Shown here piece after piece: positions 1-5,241 of a DNA stretch of 5,241 bases. Location: the NCBI GenBank assembly GCA_002291495.1, contig DBAE01000157.1, positions 3,059 to 8,299 on the forward strand. The letters run 5' to 3'. Under the pieces are notes generated by a model, which saw only the letters and a program-made list of their open reading frames with translations, did no database searches and had not been told where the DNA came from. The position numbers were made by a program, and so were the translations under genes. How positions within the stretch are numbered: position 1 is the stretch's first letter; each line of letters opens with the position of its first letter. This DNA comes from Bacteriovoracaceae bacterium UBA1018 (lineage in GTDB: Bacteria; Bdellovibrionota; UBA1018).

Positions 1-1
1 T

Positions 2-589
2 CAGCTTTTAAGAGAACTCTGCCCTCCCTTCAACCGACTCAATACCCGACCTGACACTTATTATCTCCTCGGTGTTCAGTTTGGTGAAGAAGAAGCAAAT
101 AGTCCCGTTTTACGAGTACGATTTCGATTAACGATGAATCCTCAGTCCGAGGGTGATCGCCTTTTTGGGGCTTTTAAGGGAAGAAGGAAAGTCGAACAAG
201 GGTACGTAGGTCTCATGCGGCTCATTTGGGCCTGTCAGTCCGAAGATCAGAGATGGAGCTATCCTGCAACACTCACTCGACGATTACCTCCCTTGATTCA
301 TGAAGCAAAACTGCCACTTCAATGGAGAGCCCCACTCAAAAGCTTTTTAAACGGTCGAAGTGATCGGCTCTTAAGTTTAATTACTGTAAAATTATTAGAA
401 AATACAAATATACCAGCTTTCGAGTATCGAGTTATTCAAGACGACTTAGAGAATGTAAAAACTTTCTACGAAACAGGACCGCTTCGAAATCGTGCATTAA
501 AAAAGTATCATCGAATTAAGAAAAGCTGGATTGCTCAAGAGGAGATTGATGATCTCCTTGTCTTAGAGCGCGCTAGGGTAAAACTGTAG
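2..589 (+). CDS. Unrecognised basic protein, 5'-truncated by window edge
   Basis: I do not recognise this family. The frame is open from base 2 through the ATG at 134 to the TAG at 587-589, giving at least 195 residues. The ATG at 134 has no Shine-Dalgarno sequence before it, so it is probably an internal methionine and the true start lies left of the window. The visible part has no membrane segment or signal peptide. It is rich in Arg, Lys and Leu and looks soluble and mostly helical. The C-terminal third is charged, running through RALKKYHRIKKSW to a helix with acidic and basic residues (EEIDDLLVLERARVKL). A nucleic-acid-associated role would fit the basic character, but this is a guess. 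Its 3' end overlaps the convergent rhodanese gene by 17 bases. Being a real gene is likely; its function is unknown. Confidence 0.65.
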   Translation, partial: QLLRELCPPFNRLNTRPDTYYLLGVQFGEEEANSPVLRVRFRLTMNPQSEGDRLFGAFKGRRKVEQGYVGLMRLIWACQSEDQRWSYPATLTRRLPPLIHEAKLPLQWRAPLKSFLNGRSDRLLSLITVKLLENTNIPAFEYRVIQDDLENVKTFYETGPLRNRALKKYHRIKKSWIAQEEIDDLLVLERARVKL

Positions 590-1013
590 GAAAAGTAGGA
601 TTATACTGAGCAGGACTTTGAGCCACATAGACCTCCGTAGAGAGTCCAGACTTAACCCATTCCTCTCGACCGCCTTCAAAGACAAAGAGATTAGAGTAGC
701 CTAATTTTTTGAGTAGGCGAGCTGCGGTGAGTGCAGATGTACATTCGCCATCATCATAGACAATAATCTCTTCCCCATGATCAGGTAAAATATCTTCTGC
801 CTGCGCTTCCAAATCGTAGAGTGGCAAATGGATTGCCCTAGGGAGGTGATACTTTTCATAAGAGTGAAGTGAGGCTACGTCAACTAACCTACATTTTTCG
901 AATTGTTCTAGTTTTCTTGAGATTTCATGATGGTCTATCATTCTAATCATAGGCTGTTTTCTCGCTTCTCTACGTGTCTGTTGGGTTATATTTGCAGGAG
1001 CTGTGCCTGGCAT
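573..1013 (-). CDS. Single-domain rhodanese-like protein with altered active-site loop
   Basis: A 146-residue cytoplasmic protein with one rhodanese domain from about residue 26 to 122. The family signatures are clear: LVDVASLHSYEKYHLPRAIH (43-62, compare the usual LVDVR..EEY..GHIPGAI), a central strand EIIVYDDGEC (82-91), and the closing FEGGREEW (112-119). Rhodaneses normally carry a persulfide on a cysteine directly after the IVVY strand. Here that position is Asp87, and the only nearby cysteine is Cys91, four residues on in the loop. The usual Arg after VDV is Ala47. The protein may therefore use the shifted cysteine, or be a non-catalytic sulfur- or partner-binding version. Residues 1-25 are a polar, Arg-rich extension. 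The start at 1013 has AAGG seven bases upstream. Met22 or Met25 are alternative starts closer to the domain but lack a good ribosome-binding site. Its promoter should lie in the 75-base gap shared with the divergent ferredoxin gene. Confidence 0.85.
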   Translation of the reverse strand: MPGTAPANITQQTRREARKQPMIRMIDHHEISRKLEQFEKCRLVDVASLHSYEKYHLPRAIHLPLYDLEAQAEDILPDHGEEIIVYDDGECTSALTAARLLKKLGYSNLFVFEGGREEWVKSGLSTEVYVAQSPAQYNPTFPTVLP

Positions 1014-1088
1014 CGTACGGCCTTAGATTGTCTATAGTTGCCTGATTTGAGAGTAGACGGATGCTTTCGAATTGGCGATGATCGGGCC
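1014..1088. promoter_or_regulatory. Divergent intergenic region, presumed promoters for both flanking genes
   Basis: This 75-base gap lies between the starts of the minus-strand rhodanese gene and the plus-strand ferredoxin gene, so both promoters should sit in or near it. I see no convincing -35/-10 pair on either strand. A TATAGA on the minus strand just upstream of the rhodanese start is the best -10-like hexamer, but it has no TTGACA-like partner at the right distance. The call rests on gene orientation, not on a recognised motif. Confidence 0.35.
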
Positions 1089-1391
1089 ATGTCAGATAGC
1101 CGAAACCTAGATGCCCATTTATTCATATGTACCAATAAAAAAGAACGGGGCGCTTCATGTGCCCCACGAGGAGCAGTCGAGCTTCGAGACCAATTGAAGA
1201 AACTTTGCCAAAACTCAGAAAAAGGTTGGCATGGACGAGTGAGAGTAAATGCCTCGGGTTGCCTAGGGCGTTGTGAAGAGGGAATTACTGCGGTTCTTTA
1301 TCCCCAAGGTAAGTGGATGACCTCTTTGAAGAACGACGAAGAAAGCGCGCGAAAACTTGAGAGCGCGTTATCTGAAGTGCTTGATCGTTAA
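1089..1391 (+). CDS. Thioredoxin-like [2Fe-2S] ferredoxin
   Basis: A 100-residue protein matching the thioredoxin-fold [2Fe-2S] ferredoxin family, the same fold as the NuoE subunit of complex I. Four cysteines are spaced C-x9-C-x33-C-x3-C: Cys14 in HLFICTN, Cys24 in GASCAPRG, and Cys58 and Cys62 in NASGCLGRCEEG. That is the expected cluster-ligand pattern. The following ITAVLYPQGKWM matches the family's strand before the C-terminal helix. An extra cysteine (Cys40) is not part of the pattern. I chose the ATG at 1089, which places HLFICTN near the N-terminus as usual; a TTG at 1038 in the same frame would add 17 residues unlike the family. The ribosome-binding site is weak. It probably acts as a cytoplasmic electron carrier, but its partner is unknown. 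It is the first gene of a pair, followed after 22 bases by the DTW-domain gene. Confidence 0.88.
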   Translation: MSDSRNLDAHLFICTNKKERGASCAPRGAVELRDQLKKLCQNSEKGWHGRVRVNASGCLGRCEEGITAVLYPQGKWMTSLKNDEESARKLESALSEVLDR

Positions 1392-1413
1392 GCCAAACAG
1401 TTGAAGTGAATTT

Positions 1414-2085
1414 GTGCGTCCTTTTTGTTGGGCTTGCCACCGATCTCAATCTACGTGTTATTGTCAAAGGGTTAAACCCTTTGAAACGAGCGTTCAGTTC
1501 GTCATTCTTCTACATCCCAAAGAAGCACGAAAGAGAATTGGAACTGGCCGATTAGTGGGTAAATTTATCTCAAATTCGGCCGTCATTCAGGGAAATGGGT
1601 GGGAGCTGGACATTCATCCTCAGCTCCTTTCAATTGCTCAAGATCCGGGCAAGAAACATTTTGTCCTATTTCCGGGGCCAAAATCATTTAATATCAGCGA
1701 AAAAAAAGGTTTGATGGATATCTCCGGGGATGATGCCAATCCATCCTCACCACAAGCTAAGACAGTGATTTATGTCATCGATGGGACATGGCCTCAGGCA
1801 AGAAAAATGATTCGAACGAGTCGATTCTTGCAGTCTTTGCCACAGATTTGCTTTACCCCCAAGCGACGATCTAACTATCGTATTCGAGAACAACCCAAGG
1901 ACCTTTGCTTATCGACAGTTGAGGCTGTTCATACAATGATCGAATTATTGTCCGAAAGTGCGATGTTTCCTCCGCCAGCGCAACGCGCTCATGATGAGAT
2001 GCTTAAAGTATTTGATTGGATGGTGGATCGTCAGATCGAATTTGAATCTGAGACAAATATTAAGCAGCCTGCCTTACCGGAGTGA
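1414..2085 (+). CDS. tapT: DTW-domain tRNA-uridine aminocarboxypropyltransferase (TapT-like)
   Basis: A 223-residue DTW-domain protein. Characterised members (E. coli TapT/YfiP, human DTWD1 and DTWD2) transfer the 3-amino-3-carboxypropyl group of S-adenosylmethionine to a tRNA uridine, giving acp3U; in bacteria this is U47. Visible signatures are a likely zinc-binding N-terminus C-x2-C-x6-C-x-C (Cys5, Cys8, Cys15, Cys17), the LLHPKE...IGTGRL block (32-47), the name motif DGTW (123-126) continuing PQARKM, and SNYRIREQP (153-161) followed by STVEA (167-171). Length is close to E. coli TapT. The start is a GTG at 1414: an in-frame stop at 1402 leaves no other start that keeps the cysteine motif. 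The sequence GAAGTGA upstream is a poor ribosome-binding site, so translation may be coupled to the ferredoxin gene ending 22 bases earlier. The exact target uridine is inferred from the family. Confidence 0.88.
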   Translation: MRPFCWACHRSQSTCYCQRVKPFETSVQFVILLHPKEARKRIGTGRLVGKFISNSAVIQGNGWELDIHPQLLSIAQDPGKKHFVLFPGPKSFNISEKKGLMDISGDDANPSSPQAKTVIYVIDGTWPQARKMIRTSRFLQSLPQICFTPKRRSNYRIREQPKDLCLSTVEAVHTMIELLSESAMFPPPAQRAHDEMLKVFDWMVDRQIEFESETNIKQPALPE

Positions 2086-2161
2086 TCCCCGATAAATAAT
2101 TTAAATAGATCGACCTGTCGGCATGACGCTTGCGAAGTGTTTGTAACGAAAGGAATCAACT

Positions 2162-2521
2162 ATGGCTAAAACAAATACTTTGAAAAATGTCACCGACAAC
2201 CTCAGCGATAAGATCGAAAGCGTAGTGCCAAATTCGAACGAAGCGCCGCATGAGGGTCGTTTGACTCGCGCAATTGAAATGCAAACCTCGAAACTTCCAT
2301 CTGTAAGCTATCTTGGCTTGGCAATTGGAAGCATGGCGGTGTCAGCGGGACTTGCAGTCTTTGCAGAGCGTAAAGCTTTTGCAAACTTCGTAGGCCTCTG
2401 GGCACCTTCATTTCTTCTTCTGGGTATCTACAACAAGCTTGTGAAGCTTGAAGGTTCAGATCAATTTAGCGGCAAACAAAACCAAAGCCAAAACTTTGGT
2501 GCGACCGCTAATTCGATCTAA
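2162..2521 (+). CDS. Small membrane protein with two transmembrane helices
   Basis: A 119-residue protein of unknown function. Residues 1-45 are polar and hydrophilic. Two hydrophobic segments follow, about 48-67 (SYLGLAIGSMAVSAGLAVFA) and 73-92 (ANFVGLWAPSFLLLGIYNKL), joined by a short basic AERKA turn. The tail from about 93 is polar and rich in Gln and Asn. There is no signal peptide, lipobox or catalytic motif. The stretch from FVGLWAPSFLLLGIYNKLVK to GSD reminds me of uncharacterised small bacterial membrane proteins with a similar W-AP-FLLLG-YNKLVK core, but I cannot confirm the match. The start is well supported by AAAGGAA at 2149-2155, seven bases before the ATG. It lies 76 bases after the tapT-like gene and has its own terminator downstream, so it could be a monocistronic, fairly strongly translated gene. 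No promoter was convincing in the gap. Confidence 0.8.
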   Translation: MAKTNTLKNVTDNLSDKIESVVPNSNEAPHEGRLTRAIEMQTSKLPSVSYLGLAIGSMAVSAGLAVFAERKAFANFVGLWAPSFLLLGIYNKLVKLEGSDQFSGKQNQSQNFGATANSI

Positions 2522-2554
2522 ATCAGTTCAGCACAAGCGTTAGATTGTGTTTAG

Positions 2555-2620
2555 AGTGGCCCAACTCTCTAGGATGTCGGACTCAGTTGTCGGACTAGAA
2601 AGTTGGGCCACTTTTATTAT
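2555..2620 (+). terminator. Rho-independent terminator after the small membrane protein gene
   Basis: Inverted repeat AGTGGCCCAACT (2555-2566) pairs perfectly with AGTTGGGCCACT (2601-2612). After a two-base mismatch the stem can extend by CTAG with CTAG (2569-2572 and 2595-2598). The second arm runs directly into CTTTTATTAT. The T-rich side is only on the plus strand, so it should end transcripts from the small membrane protein gene and separate it from ctaA, which starts 53 bases further on. The loop of about 22 bases is large for an intrinsic terminator. Confidence 0.85.
2575..2596 (+). repeat. 9-base direct repeat inside the terminator loop
   Basis: TGTCGGACT occurs at 2575-2583 and again at 2588-2596, separated by CAGT. 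The copies are exact. They lie in the loop and inner stem of the terminator, upstream of ctaA. They could be a small local duplication that enlarged the loop, or a paired binding site with 13-base periodicity. The sequence alone does not decide. Confidence 0.7.
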
Positions 2621-2673
2621 GTGCGTCGCAAAGCTCTAGCAATCTGACTTGAAAAAGCGCATATCTAGTTTCC

Positions 2674-3654
2674 ATGACTAGATCCAGGTATTCCAAATTA
2701 GCGTGGGGCGTTTTGGGCTTCATTCTTTTTGTCATCCTATGGGGAGCCTACGTGAGAGCAACAGGTTCCGGCGCAGGGTGTGGCGAGCACTGGCCGTTGT
2801 GTAATGGCCAAGTTGTCCCACGCTCAGGGACAGCCAAAACGATCATTGAATTTGTCCATCGGATCACCTCAGGCTTAAGTTTGATCGCTGTTTTTGTGCT
2901 AGCGAGGATCACTTATACCCATAGGCAGCTTACTCAGGCTCACAGACGAGTTGCTTTGGCGTCTTGTATCCTCATGGTGACAGAAGCGTTGATTGGTGCC
3001 GGTCTTGTACTATTTGGACTTGTTGCAGAAAATCAATCAATGGGGCGAGCGTTTTCGCTAGCTCTTCATTTGGCCAATACGTTCTTACTTCTATCCAGTG
3101 TAACGCTCACTGCCTATTGGGCGAGTTGGAAAAATCCCTCTATCAACTTGCAAGTGTCAAAAAGCACTTGGATGATCTGTGTCTTGATGCTGATCGCTTG
3201 TATGTGGATCGGGATCAGTGGCGCGGTGGCAGCTCTAGGGGATACGCTCTTTCCTTCTCAAGGGATAATAGAAGGCATAGCTGCTGATTTCAGTACTGCG
3301 AGTCACTTTCTGATCCGTCTTCGAATTTTGCATCCGGTCATTGCTGTGAGTGTATCTTGTGCGATTCTAATTTTTTGCCAATGGATCAAGAGCCGGACAG
3401 GTGAGGTGACGCCAAGGGATACAAATCGCTTTTCAAACGCTTTGACTCTGGCCGTCTTCGCTCAAGTTGCCATTGGATTTGGCAATGTTGTTCTTCTTGC
3501 TCCTGTTTGGATGCAACTGGTTCATTTACTCATGGCTGACTTTGTATGGATGCTGCTTAATCTTTTAATTGCGTCCGTATTATTTTCGGACTCCATGAGT
3601 AATTCAAATGAAAAAGGGGCAACCTTGTCTGCACAAGTTGCCCCAAAAGAGTAA
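2674..3654 (+). CDS. ctaA: Haem A synthase (CtaA/COX15 family)
   Basis: An inner-membrane enzyme of 326 residues that oxidises the C8 methyl of haem O to a formyl group, making haem A for aa3-type cytochrome oxidase. Eight hydrophobic helices are visible at about 9-28, 61-82, 92-117, 126-150, 165-189, 211-237, 253-277 and 280-305. Key residues match Bacillus subtilis CtaA in order and near-identical position: the extracytoplasmic cysteine pair Cys36 and Cys43 within GAYVRATGSGAGCG and HWPLCNG, Glu59 and His62 in EFVHRITSG, then His132 (ALHLANT), His220 (RILHPVIA) and His284 (QLVHLLMAD) as haem ligands. The start is fixed by an in-frame stop at 2650 with no other start codon before the ATG at 2674, yet no Shine-Dalgarno sequence is evident. 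No ctaB or oxidase subunit gene is adjacent. The last codons carry a hairpin that serves the opposite strand. Confidence 0.96.
   Translation: MTRSRYSKLAWGVLGFILFVILWGAYVRATGSGAGCGEHWPLCNGQVVPRSGTAKTIIEFVHRITSGLSLIAVFVLARITYTHRQLTQAHRRVALASCILMVTEALIGAGLVLFGLVAENQSMGRAFSLALHLANTFLLLSSVTLTAYWASWKNPSINLQVSKSTWMICVLMLIACMWIGISGAVAALGDTLFPSQGIIEGIAADFSTASHFLIRLRILHPVIAVSVSCAILIFCQWIKSRTGEVTPRDTNRFSNALTLAVFAQVAIGFGNVVLLAPVWMQLVHLLMADFVWMLLNLLIASVLFSDSMSNSNEKGATLSAQVAPKE
3611..3644 (-). terminator. Minus-strand Rho-independent terminator inside the end of ctaA
   Basis: Read on the minus strand, GGGGCAACTTG (3634-3644) is followed by a six-base loop, then CAAGGTTGCCCC (3616-3627) and TTTTT (3611-3615). 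The stem pairs fully apart from one bulged base. The T-run is present only on the minus strand, so it should end transcripts of the TolQ/ExbB-like gene that stops at 3667, 23 bases upstream in that direction. It is embedded in the last codons of ctaA (about residues 315-324), a polar, non-membrane tail. Confidence 0.88.
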
Positions 3655-3666
3655 GATTTAAATCAG

Positions 3667-4545
3667 TTACGCAGCGACAGTTCTTCGATCATCCTTTGCG
3701 AGTGGAGGAGGTGTGCTCGAAGCATCTGATTTATCGAGTTCGTTGGTCGATGTTTCATGCCACATCTGATCAAGTGCACTCGCGTAGCGATTAATAAGAT
3801 TATAGTACAAGCTTTCTGGTGAGAAGAATGTATTGATGATGCTCATCAAAACGGAGAAAGCGATACCGATAATGGATTTAACCATGGCTTGAGAGATCTT
3901 CATCAGGAACAAATCCATCACTCGTTTTGTTTCTTCCATATTTCCTAAGTCCATCTGCCCGAGATCAGGTAAGCCTTTAGAAATGCCCAAGAAAGTACCG
4001 AAAATACCGCCGATGATAAATAGGCCCGGCAAAATATTTAGGATGTCATTAACCTTTCCTACAGGGAATACGCCAACGAGTCTTTCAAAGTAAGGATTGT
4101 TCTCGAATACGGTTTTCGAGATTTCAATCATCTTCGGGTCTGGACCGGTCTTCTTTAGATAACGAATTGATTTCAGAGTATCCTGAACCCCACGTTTCAC
4201 GCCTTCTTCAATTAAGAAGAGTCGATCAGCGAGGCCTGTGATGTAATCGAGATTTCGTCTTTTGTACTTATTCTTGATTTCAAAACATTCGTTATAAGTT
4301 TTGTCCAACATGATGCGGACAATACGGCTGAACGATTCTACGCGAACGTTTTCTGGGTTAGCGTAATGGTTAACAACTCGTTTTTGAAATTCCTTGGCAA
4401 AATGATTTTCTGAGTTAGCTACGTAGTAGACGAGAAGTCTGACTAAGATGCCTCCGAAAAAGCCAAGTACCATGACCGGCATCAGGAGTTGAGCGGTGAC
4501 GTCAATAAGGTTATCTACTACAAATTTACTAATTGGATCCATCAT
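3667..4545 (-). CDS. TolQ/ExbB/MotA-family proton channel subunit
   Basis: A 292-residue inner-membrane protein with the three-helix layout of TolQ and ExbB. A first helix at about 17-43 is followed by a 120-residue charged cytoplasmic loop (44-165), a second helix at 168-190 and a third at 220-242. The second helix carries the family core GGIFGTFLGI (179-188), including Thr184. The third has AMVKSIIGIAFSVLMS with small residues at regular spacing, as in the channel-lining helices of MotA, TolQ, ExbB and ZorA. Helices 2 and 3 are joined by an acidic segment (EETKRVMDLFL). The C-terminal 45 residues are polar and end in a low-complexity Ser/Pro/Asp/Arg tail, not the long coiled-coil tail of ZorA. 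In this superfamily such subunits form a pentamer around a dimer of B subunits and turn ion flow into torque or force. It follows the OmpA-domain gene by nine bases with an excellent AGGAG site, so the two are surely co-translated. The physiological role is not known. Confidence 0.85.
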   Translation of the reverse strand: MMDPISKFVVDNLIDVTAQLLMPVMVLGFFGGILVRLLVYYVANSENHFAKEFQKRVVNHYANPENVRVESFSRIVRIMLDKTYNECFEIKNKYKRRNLDYITGLADRLFLIEEGVKRGVQDTLKSIRYLKKTGPDPKMIEISKTVFENNPYFERLVGVFPVGKVNDILNILPGLFIIGGIFGTFLGISKGLPDLGQMDLGNMEETKRVMDLFLMKISQAMVKSIIGIAFSVLMSIINTFFSPESLYYNLINRYASALDQMWHETSTNELDKSDASSTPPPLAKDDRRTVAA

Positions 4546-4551
4546 GAGCGA

Positions 4552-4556
4552 CTCCT
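4552..4556 (-). promoter_or_regulatory. Ribosome-binding site of the channel gene, overlapping the upstream stop
   Basis: AGGAG on the minus strand lies six bases before the ATG at 4545 and overlaps the TAG stop (4555-4557) of the OmpA-domain gene. It favours the first of two adjacent methionines (4545) over the second (4542), and implies translational coupling between the two motor subunits. Confidence 0.85.
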
Positions 4557-5241
4557 ATTCATCCCTAAGGTTAAACTTGATAATAACTTTTTGACTTTTT
4601 TGGCAGTCATTAGTCTTACAATAATCGTGATCACTGCCCAGTGCGCGGCCCTTGAGGCGATCAGACGCCAAATAACTTCTACCTGAGACCTTAACGAGAG
4701 GAAGAAGTGTCTGCTGTGCACCGAAGTTCATTTTTGTGGTATCAAACACGTGCTCGAAGATCGATTTTGCGCGTTGATAACTGAGGTCCATGTTGTAATT
4801 GACTGCAGATCGAGTTTCTGGGCTTAAGCTATCTGGATCAACAAACTTGCCTTTGTAAGTAGGGGAAGCAAATCCAATAATCTCTACAGAACTGATTCGA
4901 CTTGCGATCTTCTTGTCTTGAAATAAGCTTTGCGCATAAACCGGAATAGTCTTTTGCAAAATCGATTTCATGCCGTCTTTTAGGTTAGCACTACCCGTAG
5001 CAAAATATTCATTTTCAAAGTTAATAGTTACGTCACCAGTTTTGCCATCGACAGAAGCTTTAATGCCTGCTTTTGCAAAATTGCGCATGATCTGCTCAGC
5101 TAGCATCTTTTGCTCATTGAGCTTCTGGTTACTAGCAGTGAGGTTTCGCTGTAACGCTTCGTTGGTCTTTTGAAGTGCTCCGATAGACCCTTGGTATTTT
5201 CCTTCAAGGTCTTTAATGTTCTTTCGGGTGTTTTCTAAATC
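4555..5241 (-). CDS. Coiled-coil plus OmpA-domain protein, N-terminus beyond window
   Basis: The frame is open from the right edge to the TAG at 4555-4557, giving 228 visible residues, so the ATG at 5106 is probably internal. Residues 1-60 of the visible part are polar, rich in Gln, Asn, Lys and Leu, and look like a coiled-coil stalk. An OmpA/MotB-like peptidoglycan-binding domain follows: VTINFENEYFATGSANLK, then VEIIGFASPTYKG, then NMDLSYQRAKSIFEHVF. The LSxxRA segment with its conserved Arg is present. The usual Asp of the GHTD or YTD motif is replaced (GFASP), and there is an insertion of roughly 20 residues (FVDPDSLSPETRSAVNY) before LSYQRA. Near the C-terminus two cysteines, YCKTNDCQ, could form a disulfide in the periplasm. 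With the channel subunit just downstream it probably acts as the B subunit, whose N-terminal membrane helix with an ion-binding Asp should lie outside the window. A simple OmpA-like anchor protein is the alternative. Confidence 0.8.
   Translation of the reverse strand, partial: DLENTRKNIKDLEGKYQGSIGALQKTNEALQRNLTASNQKLNEQKMLAEQIMRNFAKAGIKASVDGKTGDVTINFENEYFATGSANLKDGMKSILQKTIPVYAQSLFQDKKIASRISSVEIIGFASPTYKGKFVDPDSLSPETRSAVNYNMDLSYQRAKSIFEHVFDTTKMNFGAQQTLLPLVKVSGRSYLASDRLKGRALGSDHDYCKTNDCQKSQKVIIKFNLRDE

Noticed and set aside
566..573. AGCGCGCT palindrome at the convergent gene ends as a bidirectional terminator
   Set aside because: It is a loopless eight-base palindrome without a proper T-run on either side, so it is unlikely to form a working terminator hairpin.
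1285..1467. 60-codon minus-strand reading frame
   Set aside because: It lies across the ends of the ferredoxin and tapT-like genes on the opposite strand, has no recognisable domain and looks like a shadow frame.
2086..2161. Possible promoter in the gap before the small membrane protein gene
   Set aside because: AT-rich stretches such as GATAAATAATTTAAAT are present, but no -35/-10 pair has acceptable sequence and spacing. I could not place a promoter beyond the ribosome-binding site.
2202..2411. 69-codon minus-strand reading frame
   Set aside because: It lies entirely opposite the small membrane protein gene, which has a strong ribosome-binding site and clear membrane helices.
2482..2499. 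Inverted repeat CCAAAG/CTTTGG near the end of the small membrane protein gene
   Set aside because: The arms are only six bases and A/T-rich with no T-run after them. The genuine terminator lies further downstream at 2555-2620.
2964..3287. 107-codon plus-strand reading frame inside ctaA
   Set aside because: It is an out-of-frame shadow of ctaA, whose residues are strongly family-like throughout.
4489..4686. 65-codon plus-strand reading frame across the motor gene junction
   Set aside because: It lies opposite two well-supported minus-strand genes and has no ribosome-binding site or domain of its own.
4970..5173. 67-codon plus-strand reading frame opposite the OmpA-domain gene
   Set aside because: The minus-strand frame is continuous, with coiled-coil and OmpA features; this is its shadow.
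3667..5241. Calling the motor pair a Zorya (ZorAB) defence system
   Set aside because: The channel lacks the long C-terminal tail of ZorA, the gene order is reversed, and no ZorC, ZorD or ZorE gene is in the window. Only the general A/B motor logic is shared.

Overview
This window looks like a stretch of ordinary chromosome from an aerobic Gram-negative bacterium. It encodes a haem A synthase, which implies an aa3-type terminal oxidase, and an OmpA-type peptidoglycan-binding protein paired with a TolQ/ExbB/MotA-type channel, which implies a cell wall and probably an outer membrane. Base composition is moderate (mid-40s % GC by eye). The gene mix would suit a Bdellovibrio-like or related proteobacterial lineage, but that is a low-confidence inference. 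No transposase, integrase, tRNA, rRNA or CRISPR array is visible.

Left part (1-1013): the 3' end of an unrecognised, basic, plus-strand protein whose frame is open to the window edge. It converges on, and overlaps by 17 bases, a minus-strand single-domain rhodanese-like protein with an altered active-site loop.

Middle (1014-2085): a 75-base divergent gap separates the rhodanese gene from a tight plus-strand pair. The first gene is a thioredoxin-fold [2Fe-2S] ferredoxin, and the second, 22 bases later, is a DTW-domain protein of the tRNA acp3U aminocarboxypropyltransferase family.

Right-middle (2086-3654): a small two-helix membrane protein with a strong ribosome-binding site is followed by a Rho-independent terminator whose large loop holds a 9-base direct repeat. 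Next comes ctaA (haem A synthase), with all expected cysteine, glutamate and histidine residues present.

Right part (3655-5241), minus strand: a two-gene unit transcribed in from beyond the right edge. The first gene is a coiled-coil plus OmpA-domain protein (N-terminus outside the window). Nine bases after it comes a three-helix TolQ/ExbB/MotA-type channel subunit. Together they look like a stator-type, ion-driven motor of unknown job. Its terminator hairpin lies inside the last codons of the convergent ctaA gene. This pair is the most interesting content here. It resembles the ZorA/ZorB core in general layout, but nothing in the window shows it to be a defence system.
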